From NCBI GenBank assembly GCA_001648575.1, contig LQXN01000059.1:1-64000 (forward strand): a stretch of 64,000 bases of DNA, written 5' to 3'. The position numbers were made by a program, and so were the translations under genes. Positions 24,685-34,229 of this stretch are shown one piece after another. Under the pieces are notes generated by a model. The model had not been told where the DNA came from. It did not search any database and saw nothing but the letters and a program-made list of their open reading frames with translations. How positions within the stretch are numbered: position 1 is the first letter of the stretch; the number at the start of each line of letters is the position of its first letter. This stretch comes from Sutcliffiella horikoshii DSM 8719 (GTDB lineage: Bacteria; Bacillota; Bacilli; Bacillales; Bacillaceae_I).

Positions 24685-26337
24685 TTATTCACTTCTTGGG
24701 GAATGGGGCAAAAGTATTTCCACAGTTGATCCTTTATTCTCTTCACTTTGGATCGACAACTGACCTCCATGATTTTCAATGATCTTCATGGAAACCATCA
24801 GACCTAATCCTGTACCTTGTTCTTTAGTGGTGAAAAAAGGCTGTCCCACTTTATTGATCACTTCTTCAGGGATCCCGGTTCCCTCATCCTTAATCAAAAG
24901 ATGGACAAACCCCTCTACCAATTTTGTATGTATGGTGATTTTACCGCCTTCAGGCATTGCTTCCATTCCATTTTTAATCGTATTGATAAGAACTTGTTTC
25001 ATCTGATTTGGTTCACAGTTCAGCCAAATATTCTCCTCAATGCCTTCTACCTCCATCACTACTTGATGGATAAAGGCTTCACTTTCTAAGAACAGATATA
25101 CTTCTTGTATAAGCTCCATTAAGTTTTCTTTTTTAAAATGGACTGCTTGCGGTTTTGCCAAAGCCATGAACTCATTTGTGATTTGATTGATGCGCTCCAA
25201 TTCTTTATCCATGATATTATAGAATTCTTTCTTATTATTTTCTTGGGAAAGCAGGTGGACAAACCCCTTAAGCACCGTGACAGGATTCCTGATTTCATGA
25301 GCCACCCCAGCTGCAAGTTCCCCGATCACTGAGAGCTTTTCCGATTGCATCAGTGCCTCCTCGGTCCTTTTTTTATCGGTAATGTCTTTCATGAGAAAGA
25401 CAAGTGCAATGATGCCACACTCGCCATTTTTCACAGGTGTTACTGTGATGCTTATATCGATTTCATTTCCGGATCTGGTTGCAGTCAATATGTCAAATGA
25501 TAGCTGGTTCTGATCCTTTAGTTTTGAGAGGAAGACTCTAAAGGAATTGCCAGATGTGAAGGATAAAAAGTCTGTTTTATATCCAATTATCTCTTGTGCT
25601 TTTACACCGAATATTTTTTCAAATGAACCATTGGCTTTTAATACACGCCCTTGCAGGTCATATACCCCGATCGCATCGGTAGTATGATTGAAATATGCTT
25701 CTAGGTATTCTTTTGTAGATAATAATTCAAGGGATGTCCTCTTCTCTTTCTCTTCTGCCCTCATTAAGAGACTTCCAGTCAACTGACTTGAAAACAGCAG
25801 AAATATCGTCACAAATACAGTAAATAATATGAAGTAGATCACGTCCACTTTCAAGTGGTCAAAAAACACAATATTACTGTAATCGATATAAAAGAATGAT
25901 AATGTGATGCATGTTAAACCGCTTGCTATTACAATTGGTAAAACTCGATTGTATAGCGAGGACATGATCAATGGCATCGATAAAAAATAGAAGTTGATGA
26001 CATCTTTATCTAAATATGCAACGACCCAAAAAGGAATGAAAGATGAATACACGATAATATACATCCCGACTTTTGCTAAATGCGGCCGCATAACAAAATA
26101 CATGACCAGCAGCAAACCAGGTCCTGATGTTAAAACGATGGCAGGTAAAATCACCGGAAATATGAAGATATTTGTCAAGATCGCCAGCAATGTCAAGGTC
26201 GTAAACACGACTAACATCAACTTATTCTTTTTATGGATTATGGCGATCTGTTCCTTGCTCATCCCTCTTTCCAGCATCCAGATTTCCTTCATGTTCGCAT
26301 AAAAACTCGTCAAAAAAACATTTAATTTTAAATTCAT
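24685..26337 (-). CDS. Membrane PAS-domain sensor histidine kinase (sporulation-kinase type)
   Basis: The product is a 550-residue membrane kinase. Six hydrophobic segments lie between about residues 40 and 185. A PAS domain follows at about 210-320 (YFNHTTDAIGVYDLQGRVLKANGSFEKIFG in parts, then ALVFLMKDITDKKR). The dimerisation/phosphoacceptor box is GELAAGVAHEIRNPV with His347. The HATPase domain (NQMKQVLINTIKNGMEAMPEGG in parts; DEGTGIPEEV; GTGLGLMVSMKIIENHGG) completes it. The architecture resembles KinB/KinD/KinE-like kinases that feed Spo0F. No response regulator gene is adjacent, consistent with an orphan. The start at 26337 has only a close AGGAG; a later start is possible. Confidence 0.85.
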   Translation of the reverse strand: MNLKLNVFLTSFYANMKEIWMLERGMSKEQIAIIHKKNKLMLVVFTTLTLLAILTNIFIFPVILPAIVLTSGPGLLLVMYFVMRPHLAKVGMYIIVYSSFIPFWVVAYLDKDVINFYFLSMPLIMSSLYNRVLPIVIASGLTCITLSFFYIDYSNIVFFDHLKVDVIYFILFTVFVTIFLLFSSQLTGSLLMRAEEKEKRTSLELLSTKEYLEAYFNHTTDAIGVYDLQGRVLKANGSFEKIFGVKAQEIIGYKTDFLSFTSGNSFRVFLSKLKDQNQLSFDILTATRSGNEIDISITVTPVKNGECGIIALVFLMKDITDKKRTEEALMQSEKLSVIGELAAGVAHEIRNPVTVLKGFVHLLSQENNKKEFYNIMDKELERINQITNEFMALAKPQAVHFKKENLMELIQEVYLFLESEAFIHQVVMEVEGIEENIWLNCEPNQMKQVLINTIKNGMEAMPEGGKITIHTKLVEGFVHLLIKDEGTGIPEEVINKVGQPFFTTKEQGTGLGLMVSMKIIENHGGQLSIQSEENKGSTVEILLPHSPRSE

Positions 26338-26408
26338 CTCCTGCTTCCCCTCTAACCGTTCGCTTCCAAATTCCGTCCCGTTGTCATAACCATCATTCTT
26401 AGCTAGAA

Positions 26409-28607
26409 TTATCTAAAGGATGGCTTCAATGTATTGGAAGATTGCCCCTCTTTTTTTGTTTGTGTATTGTACGGTACAACATAGTACTCTGGCACGTTAA
26501 AGACATTAACGTTTTTGATGGAATAGCCACTCTCCCCCGTAACTTCATCCATTAAGACCTCTTTATCATCTGATACAGAATAAATCCGATAAACGATTCG
26601 GTCATCATCAACTTTGGTCCACTCAAGGTTAACGGTGAACAAACTTAGCGGATGGAATGTCAATGCTCCTTCCAAGCTTGTTTTATCAGGTAATGCTATC
26701 GGTTCTTCCAGATCTGTTACTCCAACCGGAACAGAAAATTGGCCATTATCCAGACCTGCATCTTTTAAGATATCCTTTAACAACCTGGTAGGATATGCGC
26801 CTCCTGCTGTTAAGTATTGTTCTGATGTAGTAGTGTCATATCCCATCCAGACAGTACCGATAACATCTTGTGTATACCCGACAAACCACGTATCCTTGAT
26901 CGCCCCGTCAATTCCCGGATAGTTGGTGGTACCAGTTTTCCCTGCTAACTCTCCTTGAAGGTCACCTGCTTGTGCTGAGCCATCCTGTACAACACCTTCT
27001 AGCATCCTTGTCATGTTCCAAGCAGTTTGAGGACTGAATACTTCTTTTTCATCCTTTTTAGCTTTGACGATCACTTCCCCTTTTCTTGTTCTTATTTCTT
27101 CAATGAAGTATGGCTCTATTATTTTTCCGTTATTTCCAAATGAACGGTAAGCCTTCGTTAGCTCCAAAGGGGTAACTCCGTCGGTGAGCCCTCCAAGTGC
27201 GATGGCCAATCCCTGATCAGGAATTGATAATTCGAGTTTTTCAAGGTAGCTCTTACTCTTGTTGATTCCAATCTCATTCAATGCCCAGACAGCCGGAGCA
27301 TTCAAAGAATCTTTTATAGCTTCATACATGGTTACTTCCTGCTTATATTGATGATGATAGTTTCTTGGTTTATATACTTCCAGCCCATCCTCATATGTGA
27401 GCAATTCGTCTTTCAGCAGACTGTATGGCTCATATTTCCCTTCTTCAAGTGCAGGCGCATAGACTGCCAATGGCTTAAAAGTAGACCCTGGCTGTCTTTT
27501 AATATTGACCCTGTTAATGCCTTTGGTTACATAGTTCCTTCCTCCGATGACAGCCATCACACCACCATCTTGTTGGTTCATCATGACAAAAGCACCTTCG
27601 ACATTTTCATTTGTGCCAGGAAAATACTCATCTTGTTGGAAACGCTGAAATGCAGCATCTTGTGCGGCAACATTCATAGGAACCGTAATTTTGTATCCCC
27701 CTCTATGTAGCTCTTCAGGTGTCAGTCCGTACTTGTCTTCAGCCTCTTCGGTTACCATGTCGATATAGGTTAAATACGCTTGTTTTTCCTCAGATTCCAC
27801 AATGTCCAACCCTAATGTCCTTCCCATGTGGCTGAGCGCTTCTTCTGCTTCCAAATACCCTTGCTTCTCCATCAGATGCAACACAAGGTCACGCCGATTT
27901 TTTGCTTCCTCCGGATAATTGATCGGGGAATAACCGTTCGGAGCCTTGGGAAGTGCGGCCAATAACGCCCCTTGCTCAACTGTCAGGTCTTCCACATTTT
28001 TATTAAAATAGAGCTCCGATGCAGCTTGGACACCATATGCCCCATGTCCGAAATAAATCTGGTTTAAATACATTTCCATGATTTCATTTTTGGTGTACCT
28101 TCTCTCCAGATTTATGGCAATGACTGCCTCTTTTGTCTTTCGAAGCCACGATTTTTCATTTGTCAAAAAGATATTTTTAGCTAATTGCTGTGTCAGGGTA
28201 CTGCCACCCTCCGCTTTACTCCTTGCAAGGATATCCCGGTAAACGGCCCTTCCGATCGCACGGACATCAATACCCCTATGCTCATAAAAACGATTGTCCT
28301 CAACTGCCACAAACGCTTGCTGGACATGTTCTGGAATGTTATCAATTTCAACGATTTCCCGGTTTTCAAAAAAGAGGGAGGCTATTTCAATACCATTTTC
28401 ATCTACCATCGTGGTAGTGGAATCCATTATCAGTTTCTTTTCATCTATTACATAGTCCCCTAGAAAAATGATGAAGATATATCCTATTAGACCAACCATT
28501 GCAATACTTGCAATAATAATAGGGATAAGGAAGTATTTTTTAGGCAAGATTGATTTGATGTGCTGTAGCTTCTTAGTGGATAGTTTTTTTCCTCTAAATC
28601 TCTCCAA
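26409..28607 (-). CDS. pbpF: Class A penicillin-binding protein (PbpF-like)
   Basis: The product is a 732-residue bifunctional peptidoglycan synthase with one N-terminal membrane anchor (26-50). The glycosyltransferase domain contains AVEDNRFYEHRGID with catalytic Glu103, GGSTLTQQLAKN and RKTKEAVIAINLERRYTKNEILE-like helices. The transpeptidase domain contains Ser375-T-F-K378, SLNAPAVW and GKTGTTN. A C-terminal fibronectin-like stretch follows (LEWTKVDDDRIVYRIYS). The start is TTG 28607 with GGAGGAGGT 8 bases upstream. In B. subtilis pbpF also precedes hemE. Here the histidine kinase gene lies between. Confidence 0.93.
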   Translation of the reverse strand: MERFRGKKLSTKKLQHIKSILPKKYFLIPIIIASIAMVGLIGYIFIIFLGDYVIDEKKLIMDSTTTMVDENGIEIASLFFENREIVEIDNIPEHVQQAFVAVEDNRFYEHRGIDVRAIGRAVYRDILARSKAEGGSTLTQQLAKNIFLTNEKSWLRKTKEAVIAINLERRYTKNEIMEMYLNQIYFGHGAYGVQAASELYFNKNVEDLTVEQGALLAALPKAPNGYSPINYPEEAKNRRDLVLHLMEKQGYLEAEEALSHMGRTLGLDIVESEEKQAYLTYIDMVTEEAEDKYGLTPEELHRGGYKITVPMNVAAQDAAFQRFQQDEYFPGTNENVEGAFVMMNQQDGGVMAVIGGRNYVTKGINRVNIKRQPGSTFKPLAVYAPALEEGKYEPYSLLKDELLTYEDGLEVYKPRNYHHQYKQEVTMYEAIKDSLNAPAVWALNEIGINKSKSYLEKLELSIPDQGLAIALGGLTDGVTPLELTKAYRSFGNNGKIIEPYFIEEIRTRKGEVIVKAKKDEKEVFSPQTAWNMTRMLEGVVQDGSAQAGDLQGELAGKTGTTNYPGIDGAIKDTWFVGYTQDVIGTVWMGYDTTTSEQYLTAGGAYPTRLLKDILKDAGLDNGQFSVPVGVTDLEEPIALPDKTSLEGALTFHPLSLFTVNLEWTKVDDDRIVYRIYSVSDDKEVLMDEVTGESGYSIKNVNVFNVPEYYVVPYNTQTKKEGQSSNTLKPSFR

Positions 28608-28784
28608 AGTGGTTTACCTCCTCCTATATTGCGGGAATAACTAGTAAGTAAGAGTTTCTCAACAGTCTGATTTATCCGAAAGATATAACACCCTATATTC
28701 TACCTTATTCTACATATTTTTTCTCGAGTTTCCCTTATTTTGTAATAATATGCCGCTAATTAAACATGAAGGAGACGATTCATT

Positions 28785-29300
28785 ATGAACTTTTATATGA
28801 CATTTGGTACAGGCGATTACTTAAATGATGTAAAAAACAAGTTGGAAAAGGGAGAATCATTGTTGATGTACGGAGAGGACAATGCTGTATTGATGCATGA
28901 AACAAGTGAACAATCCAGCTTCAACTCAGGAAAAAAGTTTGAGGTTCTTGATTCCAATGGAGACTTGGGGAAAGGTAAATTTGCCGTACTTAATAATATA
29001 CCAGTCACCGATGAAGGGCGTCCTGTATTTGAATACCGCTTCAGCCAACGTGCTGGCCTGATTGATAAGGAACCAGGCTTTGCGGCAATACGTGTATTGC
29101 GGCCATCTGATTCAGACACATATGTCATCTTGACCTTGTGGGAAGATGTTAAGTATTTCAAACAATGGCAGGAGTCAAAAGCCTATGATAAAGCCCATGA
29201 AAAACGCGGGACTTCTGAAGGCGTTGACCAGAAGCAGCAAATCTTCCCTCGGCCATCTTACGTTACCACTTATTACGCAGAAATGCCGGAACAGGATTGA
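28785..29300 (+). CDS. hmoB: Heme-degrading monooxygenase HmoB (YhgC)
   Basis: The product is a 171-residue ABM-fold protein. The C-terminal half contains the conserved FEYRFSQRAGLIDKEPGFAAIRVLRP region, the LTLWEDVKYFKQWQESKAYDKAH block and a trailing FPRPSYVTTYYAE, typical of HmoB. These enzymes open the heme ring and release iron; the heme-ligand His in AYDKAHE is present. AAGGAGA lies upstream of ATG 28785; a second ATG four codons later is possible. It is divergent from pbpF and the hem operon, as in B. subtilis. A terminator follows at 29310. Confidence 0.9.
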   Translation: MNFYMTFGTGDYLNDVKNKLEKGESLLMYGEDNAVLMHETSEQSSFNSGKKFEVLDSNGDLGKGKFAVLNNIPVTDEGRPVFEYRFSQRAGLIDKEPGFAAIRVLRPSDSDTYVILTLWEDVKYFKQWQESKAYDKAHEKRGTSEGVDQKQQIFPRPSYVTTYYAEMPEQD

Positions 29301-29309
29301 TCGAACAAA

Positions 29310-29345
29310 ATGCCCCGCTCTTCCATATGAGCGGGGCATTTCGAT
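29310..29345. terminator. Terminator of hmoB
   Basis: An 11-bp perfect stem ATGCCCCGCTC / GAGCGGGGCAT is followed by TTTCG. Confidence 0.75.
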
Positions 29346-29437
29346 TGAACTGTCACTATCATTAACTGGAGTGGAAGACGGAAAGATATCCCGAGACCAT
29401 CTTCAGGTAAGCAAAATGCGCGGTACACCAAAAAACG

Positions 29438-30082
29438 TTACTTTTTTCCCCTTAACACTCCATGTCTATTGGCATATATCGCTGCCTGGGTTCGATCTGC
29501 CACATGGAGCTTGCTTAAAATATTGCTTACATGCGTTTTGACAGTTTTCACCCCGATAAAAAGCTCATCACTTATTTCCTGATTGGTCAAACCGTCTCCA
29601 AGACACATCAGTACCTCAAGCTCCCTTTCCGTCAACTCTTCATGTGGAAGTTTTGAAGGTGTTCGGAAACGATTCATCATTTTACTTGCAACTTTCGGTT
29701 CAATGACAGGCTCATTTTTTACAGCCTTCTCAATCGCTGTGATAATGTCCTCCGCCCTTGCTGTTTTCAATAAATAACTATATGCCCCTGCTTCAATGGC
29801 AGGAAAAACTTGTTCATCATCGAAATAGCTCGTGATGATAATAATCTTACATTCGGGGAGAAATTTGATGATTTCCCGGGTTGCTTCGATTCCCGTTCCA
29901 TTGTCCATAAGAAGATCCATCAATATAACATCCGGCTTTTCCTTTTTTGCCATTTCAATTGCCGCCTGTCCACTGGATCCTTCTCCGACTATTTCAATTT
30001 TGGGCTCCGTTATTAAGTAGGCCAATAAGCCTTTTCTGACCATATCATGGTCATCGACAACAGCCACTCTGATTCTTTGCAT
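29438..30082 (-). CDS. liaR: NarL/LuxR-type response regulator LiaR
   Basis: The product has 214 residues. The receiver domain has the acidic pocket VVDDHD and phosphoacceptor Asp56 in DVILMDLLMDNGTG. The LuxR-type HTH follows (LTERELEVLMCLGDGLTNQE; KTVKTHVSNILSKLHVADRT). It is the last gene of liaFSR. Its ATG is directly next to the liaS stop, so translation is coupled. It responds to lipid II cycle interference in relatives. No liaIH target operon is seen in the window. Confidence 0.9.
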   Translation of the reverse strand: MQRIRVAVVDDHDMVRKGLLAYLITEPKIEIVGEGSSGQAAIEMAKKEKPDVILMDLLMDNGTGIEATREIIKFLPECKIIIITSYFDDEQVFPAIEAGAYSYLLKTARAEDIITAIEKAVKNEPVIEPKVASKMMNRFRTPSKLPHEELTERELEVLMCLGDGLTNQEISDELFIGVKTVKTHVSNILSKLHVADRTQAAIYANRHGVLRGKK

Positions 30083-31159
30083 CTATTTTTCCTCCTCCCT
30101 TATTGGAATATGGATTTCAATATGGGTCCCTTCACCTTTTTTAGAGCGAATACTGAACTGTCCGCCGATTTCCTCGCAACGTTCTTTCATTGTATGGAGT
30201 CCATAGGAAGCTTGTTTATGCTGATCAATCTCAAAGCCCTTTCCATTATCACTAATAAATATGTATACATATTGATTCCCCTTTTGATGCATGTCCAGTT
30301 TGACAATTGTAGCATCAGCATGACGAAGTATATTGGATATGGCTTCTTGGATGATTCTAAATAAATGGTCTTCGGTTGCATTGGAAAGAGCATGTATCTC
30401 TTGGATATCCTTTTGAAAAGTGATAGGCGTACGTTCCTCCAGTTCCTCTAGTAACTTATGTATTCCGACACACAATGTATCATTTGTTAAGGAAACTGGT
30501 CTCAAATGGAGAAGGAGGGCTCTCATTTCACCCTGAGCCTGTGCCGCTATAGAAGCGATATCTGTCAATTGTTTTTTAGCCTCTTCAGGGTAAACATCAA
30601 ACATCCTGATTGCAGCAGATGACATGATGCTAAGTGCGAATAATTGCTGACTGACCGAATCATGTAATTCCCTGGCAAGACGCTGTCTCTCTTCAATTGT
30701 GGCAGCATTATGCGCTTTTATCGCAAGCTCATTTTTTTCCTCCGCAAGCTTTTGTAAAGATTTCACTTGGTTTTGTATCTTATTGGCCAACTGGTTGATA
30801 TCTTCCGTTAATCTTCCAAGTTCATCAGTCTGATCCACAGCAATCCTTTCCGAAAATTTCCCTCTCCCAAGAGTGGCAATGAATGTGGATATATCCTCCA
30901 CGCGTTTTTTTATATATCCACTCTGCTTGTATCCGATATAAAGGCTGGTTACTGTCATGATAACAAAAGCGACAAGTGTCATCACCATACTCCATTGGAC
31001 ATTGACCACCAATCCTTCAGGATAGAAAAGCAAGACACTTTGGAGGAAGATGAAGAAAAGAAAGGCGGAAACAACTGATACAACGATAAAGGAACGGATG
31101 TACCAAAAACGTAAGCTTTCAATTTTCTTTCCCTTATCAGACCCGATCAATACGAACAT
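30083..31159 (-). CDS. liaS: Histidine kinase LiaS
   Basis: The product has about 358 residues. It has two TM segments (22-48 and 56-78), a HAMP linker (about 80-133), the HisKA_3 phosphoacceptor ERQRLARELHDSVSQQLFAL with His166, and a HATPase domain (EAISNILRHADA; DNGKGF; GLHTMKERCEEIGG). The short extracellular loop between TM segments is typical of intramembrane-sensing kinases. The start ATG 31159 abuts AGGAG; TTG 31150, 6 bases further, may be used instead. It overlaps the liaF end by about 20 bp. Confidence 0.9.
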   Translation of the reverse strand: MFVLIGSDKGKKIESLRFWYIRSFIVVSVVSAFLFFIFLQSVLLFYPEGLVVNVQWSMVMTLVAFVIMTVTSLYIGYKQSGYIKKRVEDISTFIATLGRGKFSERIAVDQTDELGRLTEDINQLANKIQNQVKSLQKLAEEKNELAIKAHNAATIEERQRLARELHDSVSQQLFALSIMSSAAIRMFDVYPEEAKKQLTDIASIAAQAQGEMRALLLHLRPVSLTNDTLCVGIHKLLEELEERTPITFQKDIQEIHALSNATEDHLFRIIQEAISNILRHADATIVKLDMHQKGNQYVYIFISDNGKGFEIDQHKQASYGLHTMKERCEEIGGQFSIRSKKGEGTHIEIHIPIREEEK

Positions 31160-31931
31160 CTCCTATTTTCATATCTAACACGATGTTGAGTTTTCTCGTT
31201 GCCTCTTCATAATTGGGGGACTCATAAAATAACTTGTTCCCCTTTCCTTCTGATGTATTTCCTAAAATATTCAATTGTCCTATTTTCACTTTCGCAGCTA
31301 CTCTGATAGGCAGATCCTCGGGAATAAGCATTTTTAAATCAGCCACAACGCCTTTGATTTGAATGTTCGTTTCTTTATCGGGGATATATGCTTTACTGAA
31401 ATCAAAATAATAGTCTCCTACCACATTCCAAACAGTCAAGGGCTCCACCGCCCAGTTCTGTTCATTCATTTTCATATCGCCGATCGTGATTACTTTCTTA
31501 GCTCCCATTTCTTTTGATTCCTTATACTGACCTTCTTCAGCTGAATCAAAAAAATCACCAATATCGGCATCACCTTTAGTGAAAGAGACTTTAACTGGAC
31601 GCTTATTGATAAATAGCTTAACTCCAAAGTAAACAATCAATAACGGCCAAAGTTTCCAAAACATATTAAATTCAAACTCTAAATATCCCACTCTATCCAG
31701 TAATAACAATACGCCAAAGGCAATTAGAAACACACTCAGGAAAAGAGCTCGCCTATGATAAAAAAGGGTATCCATCAGGAACTTCAGGCCCAGCAGGACA
31801 AAAAGGACAGGATAGTATTTGACAAAATACTCTTTTATTTCCAAGGAAATGAGACCTATATTGACAAGTAACAGCAAGATTCCTATTAAAACGAAGATAA
31901 TGGCAAGTATTTTTTGATTGAATGTTTTCAT
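31137..31931 (-). CDS. liaF: LiaF-type membrane inhibitor
   Basis: The product has 264 residues. Its N-terminal half has four short TM segments (ILAIIFVLIGILLLLVNIGL in parts; YYPVLFVLLGLKFL; FLSVFLIAFGVLLLLDRVGY; FWKLWPLLIVYFGVKLF). The C-terminal half is a beta-helix-like domain (KVITIGDMKMNEQNWAVEPL; IQIKGVVADLKMLIPEDLP; NIVLDMKIGDVRIDRV). It keeps the LiaS kinase off without envelope stress. GGGAGG lies about 14 bases before ATG 31931. It is first in liaFSR. The PAP2 gene lies upstream on the same strand, 253 bp away. Confidence 0.9.
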   Translation of the reverse strand: MKTFNQKILAIIFVLIGILLLLVNIGLISLEIKEYFVKYYPVLFVLLGLKFLMDTLFYHRRALFLSVFLIAFGVLLLLDRVGYLEFEFNMFWKLWPLLIVYFGVKLFINKRPVKVSFTKGDADIGDFFDSAEEGQYKESKEMGAKKVITIGDMKMNEQNWAVEPLTVWNVVGDYYFDFSKAYIPDKETNIQIKGVVADLKMLIPEDLPIRVAAKVKIGQLNILGNTSEGKGNKLFYESPNYEEATRKLNIVLDMKIGDVRIDRV

Positions 31932-32119
31932 TTTATTCCTGAAGCCTCCCTTCTACTTTAATTTGACACCCACAGGGGAATTTCCTCCACTATACTGCTA
32001 GTTTACTAATTGCATTAAAAGAAATCCCCTATCCCCGGTCACTTTCTTTGTCCGTCTGGAGGCTGAAATTACACATTTATAGAAGGGGGAAAACGCCAAA
32101 TTTCCGTTTTTTCACAGTG

Positions 32120-32155
32120 AATATCAACAATCTTTGAGAAAAGAGCCTTAAAAAA
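32120..32155 (+). repeat. 36-nt repeated motif, copy 1
   Basis: It agrees at 33 of 36 positions with 59781-59816. The invariant core begins CAACAATCTTTGAGAAAAGA and continues with GC; TAAAAAA follows. Both copies lie just beyond the 3' end of a minus-strand gene, in the same orientation. A partial inverted copy (TTTGAGAAAAGAGC) is at 52878-52891. Confidence 0.7.
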
Positions 32156-32184
32156 GCCTTAAATTAAAAAGCGATGAGCGAAAG

Positions 32185-32868
32185 CTACACCGCCTTCCTT
32201 TTTGTAATTTTTGTCTGCATCCATTCATAAAGCAATACAGCCATTATCAAACATATAAAACCTGCCGCATATCCCGCAAACACATCTGAGGGATAGTGGT
32301 AGTTCAAATACACCCTGCTAGATCCGAGCAATGCAATAAATACTACTCCGAAAATAGAGATAAGGAACTTCTTAGTGTTTGATTTTGTATAGGATAGTGC
32401 GAAATAAATCAGCAAACCATAGAAGAATAGTCCGACCATCGCGTGACCACTAGGGAAACTGAGACTTTCCGCGCCTGGCCCTGTCATCGGCCTTTCCCGT
32501 CCTGTAAGATTTTTCAGCCATTTATTTAGCTCATTGACCAATATAACCCCTCCGACAATGACTCCCATGGCGGCATAATCTCGTTTTATCCACCAAATTA
32601 ATCCAATCGATAAAAGCATGATTAAAATAACTCCGTTTTTGTCACCAAGCATTGTGAATAAAAGAAAAAAACTGACTGCCAATTCTGCTTCAAGACCTTT
32701 GACAACATTCCGAATCACTTCATCAAAACCTATCGTATTTTGGAGCGTAATTTGTTGGAAAGACCAGAGAAAAAAGGCTCCACAGAGAATGAACAATGCC
32801 AGCCTCACCCATTTCCTTTTTCTTTTCTTCATTAGTGATTCTCTACCTATCCCATACTCCGCCTGCAT
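32185..32868 (-). CDS. PAP2-family membrane phosphatase
   Basis: The product is a roughly 227-residue membrane phosphatase with about six TM segments. All three PAP2 motifs are intact: KNLTGRERP (K-x6-RP), PSGH, and SSRVYLNYHYPSD (SR-x5-H-x3-D). Relatives act as undecaprenyl-pyrophosphate or phosphatidylglycerophosphate phosphatases; the extended basic N-terminus and length fit PgpB/YodM-like members more than BcrC. ATG 32868 is preferred because AGAGGAG lies 9 bases upstream, although the frame opens at 32895. Position next to liaFSR suggests lipid II cycle work, which is inference. Confidence 0.85.
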   Translation of the reverse strand: MQAEYGIGRESLMKKRKRKWVRLALFILCGAFFLWSFQQITLQNTIGFDEVIRNVVKGLEAELAVSFFLLFTMLGDKNGVILIMLLSIGLIWWIKRDYAAMGVIVGGVILVNELNKWLKNLTGRERPMTGPGAESLSFPSGHAMVGLFFYGLLIYFALSYTKSNTKKFLISIFGVVFIALLGSSRVYLNYHYPSDVFAGYAAGFICLIMAVLLYEWMQTKITKRKAV

Positions 32869-33001
32869 ATCGATCATCTCCTCTAGTTCCATCATCCCAT
32901 TTTATTTTACTAAATTTATGAAAGTTATGACTATTCTTTTTTTAATGAGTCATATAAAATACTATATTAAATAGAAAAATATATGAAATGGGGAGTGCAC
33001 T

Positions 33002-34210
33002 ATGTTAAATAAGTTGAATCAACTGTTGGAAAATCGTTATGATGAAATGGTAGAGATTAGACGTTATTTACATCAATTCCCAGAGGTATCATTTAAAGAA
33101 TTTCATACGGCTGCTTACATTGAAGACTTTTACAAAAAGTTGGGCATTGCCCACCAGACCCATGTAGGAGGCAATGGGGTAGTGGCTAAAATAGCTGGCG
33201 CACGCCCCGGAAAAACTGTTGCTCTCCGTGCAGACTTTGATGCCCTTCCCATCCAGGATGAAAAGGATGTGGAATATAAATCAAAAGTTCCCGGAGTCAT
33301 GCACGCTTGCGGACATGATGGACATACAGCAACCTTACTTGTATTAGCGAAATGTCTAAACGAACTGAAAGAGGAACTTGAGGGCAATGTAGTCTTCATC
33401 CATCAGCACGCAGAGGAGTATGCACCGGGCGGAGCGATTGCGATGATTAATGACAGCTGTCTTAGTGGGGTGGATGTTATCTTTGGCACACATCTTTGGG
33501 CAGGTGTCGAGCTTGGAACTATTCAATACCGCGTTGGACCGGTAATGGCTGCCGCCGACCGTTTTTCCATTAAAGTCCAAGGCTCTGGTGGCCACGGGGC
33601 ACAGCCGCATAAAACAAAAGATGCCGTTGTTACAGCCTCTCAACTTGTCCTAAACCTCCAACAGATTATCAGCAGAAGGGTGAATCCTGTCGATCCTGCT
33701 GTCATTTCAGTCGGCACATTCAAAGCAGAGAATGCCTTTAATATCATTGCCGACTCGGCTTACTTAGAAGGGACTGTCCGTACTTTCAACGATGAAGTGC
33801 GTGATCAGATCGAAGCTGAAATAGATGTTGTGGCATCTTCCACTTGCGCACTCAACGGCTCCACTTACGAATACAAATTTGATAGAGGATATCCTGCAGT
33901 CGTCAACCATAAGGAAGAAACAGAATACCTTGTCGATGTGGCGTCCTCCATCAAGGAAGTTAAGGCTGTGGAAGAAACACCGCCTCACATGGGTGGCGAG
34001 GACTTCGCTTATTACCTGAGACATGTCAGAGGCACTTTCTTCTTTACTGGCGCAAAGCCAGAAGGGGTGGAAGTAGCATTCCCACATCATCATCCTAAGT
34101 TCGATATCAATGAAAAAGCATTGTTGATTGCGGCAAAAACGTTAGGTGCAGCTACTGTTCTGTATCATCAGCACGAACAGAATAAGCTTGTCCCGTCCCA
34201 CCAATCATAA
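33002..34210 (+). CDS. M20-family amidohydrolase (YhaA-like N-acyl-amino-acid hydrolase)
   Basis: The product is a 402-residue cytosolic dizinc hydrolase. Motifs seen are RADFDALPIQDE near 79, HACGHDGHTATLL (101-113) with the catalytic Cys/His ligands, HQHAEEYAPGGA with ligand Glu and His around 138-141, and MGGEDFAYYL near 328. The central dimerisation domain contains GGHGAQPH. It probably deacylates or deaminates N-acyl amino acids or similar. GGGGAG lies about 8 bases before the ATG. It is convergent with ecsC, as B. subtilis yhaA is; a shared terminator follows. Confidence 0.9.
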   Translation: MLNKLNQLLENRYDEMVEIRRYLHQFPEVSFKEFHTAAYIEDFYKKLGIAHQTHVGGNGVVAKIAGARPGKTVALRADFDALPIQDEKDVEYKSKVPGVMHACGHDGHTATLLVLAKCLNELKEELEGNVVFIHQHAEEYAPGGAIAMINDSCLSGVDVIFGTHLWAGVELGTIQYRVGPVMAAADRFSIKVQGSGGHGAQPHKTKDAVVTASQLVLNLQQIISRRVNPVDPAVISVGTFKAENAFNIIADSAYLEGTVRTFNDEVRDQIEAEIDVVASSTCALNGSTYEYKFDRGYPAVVNHKEETEYLVDVASSIKEVKAVEETPPHMGGEDFAYYLRHVRGTFFFTGAKPEGVEVAFPHHHPKFDINEKALLIAAKTLGAATVLYHQHEQNKLVPSHQS

Positions 34211-34229
34211 CTTTCTCACAAACCATAAT

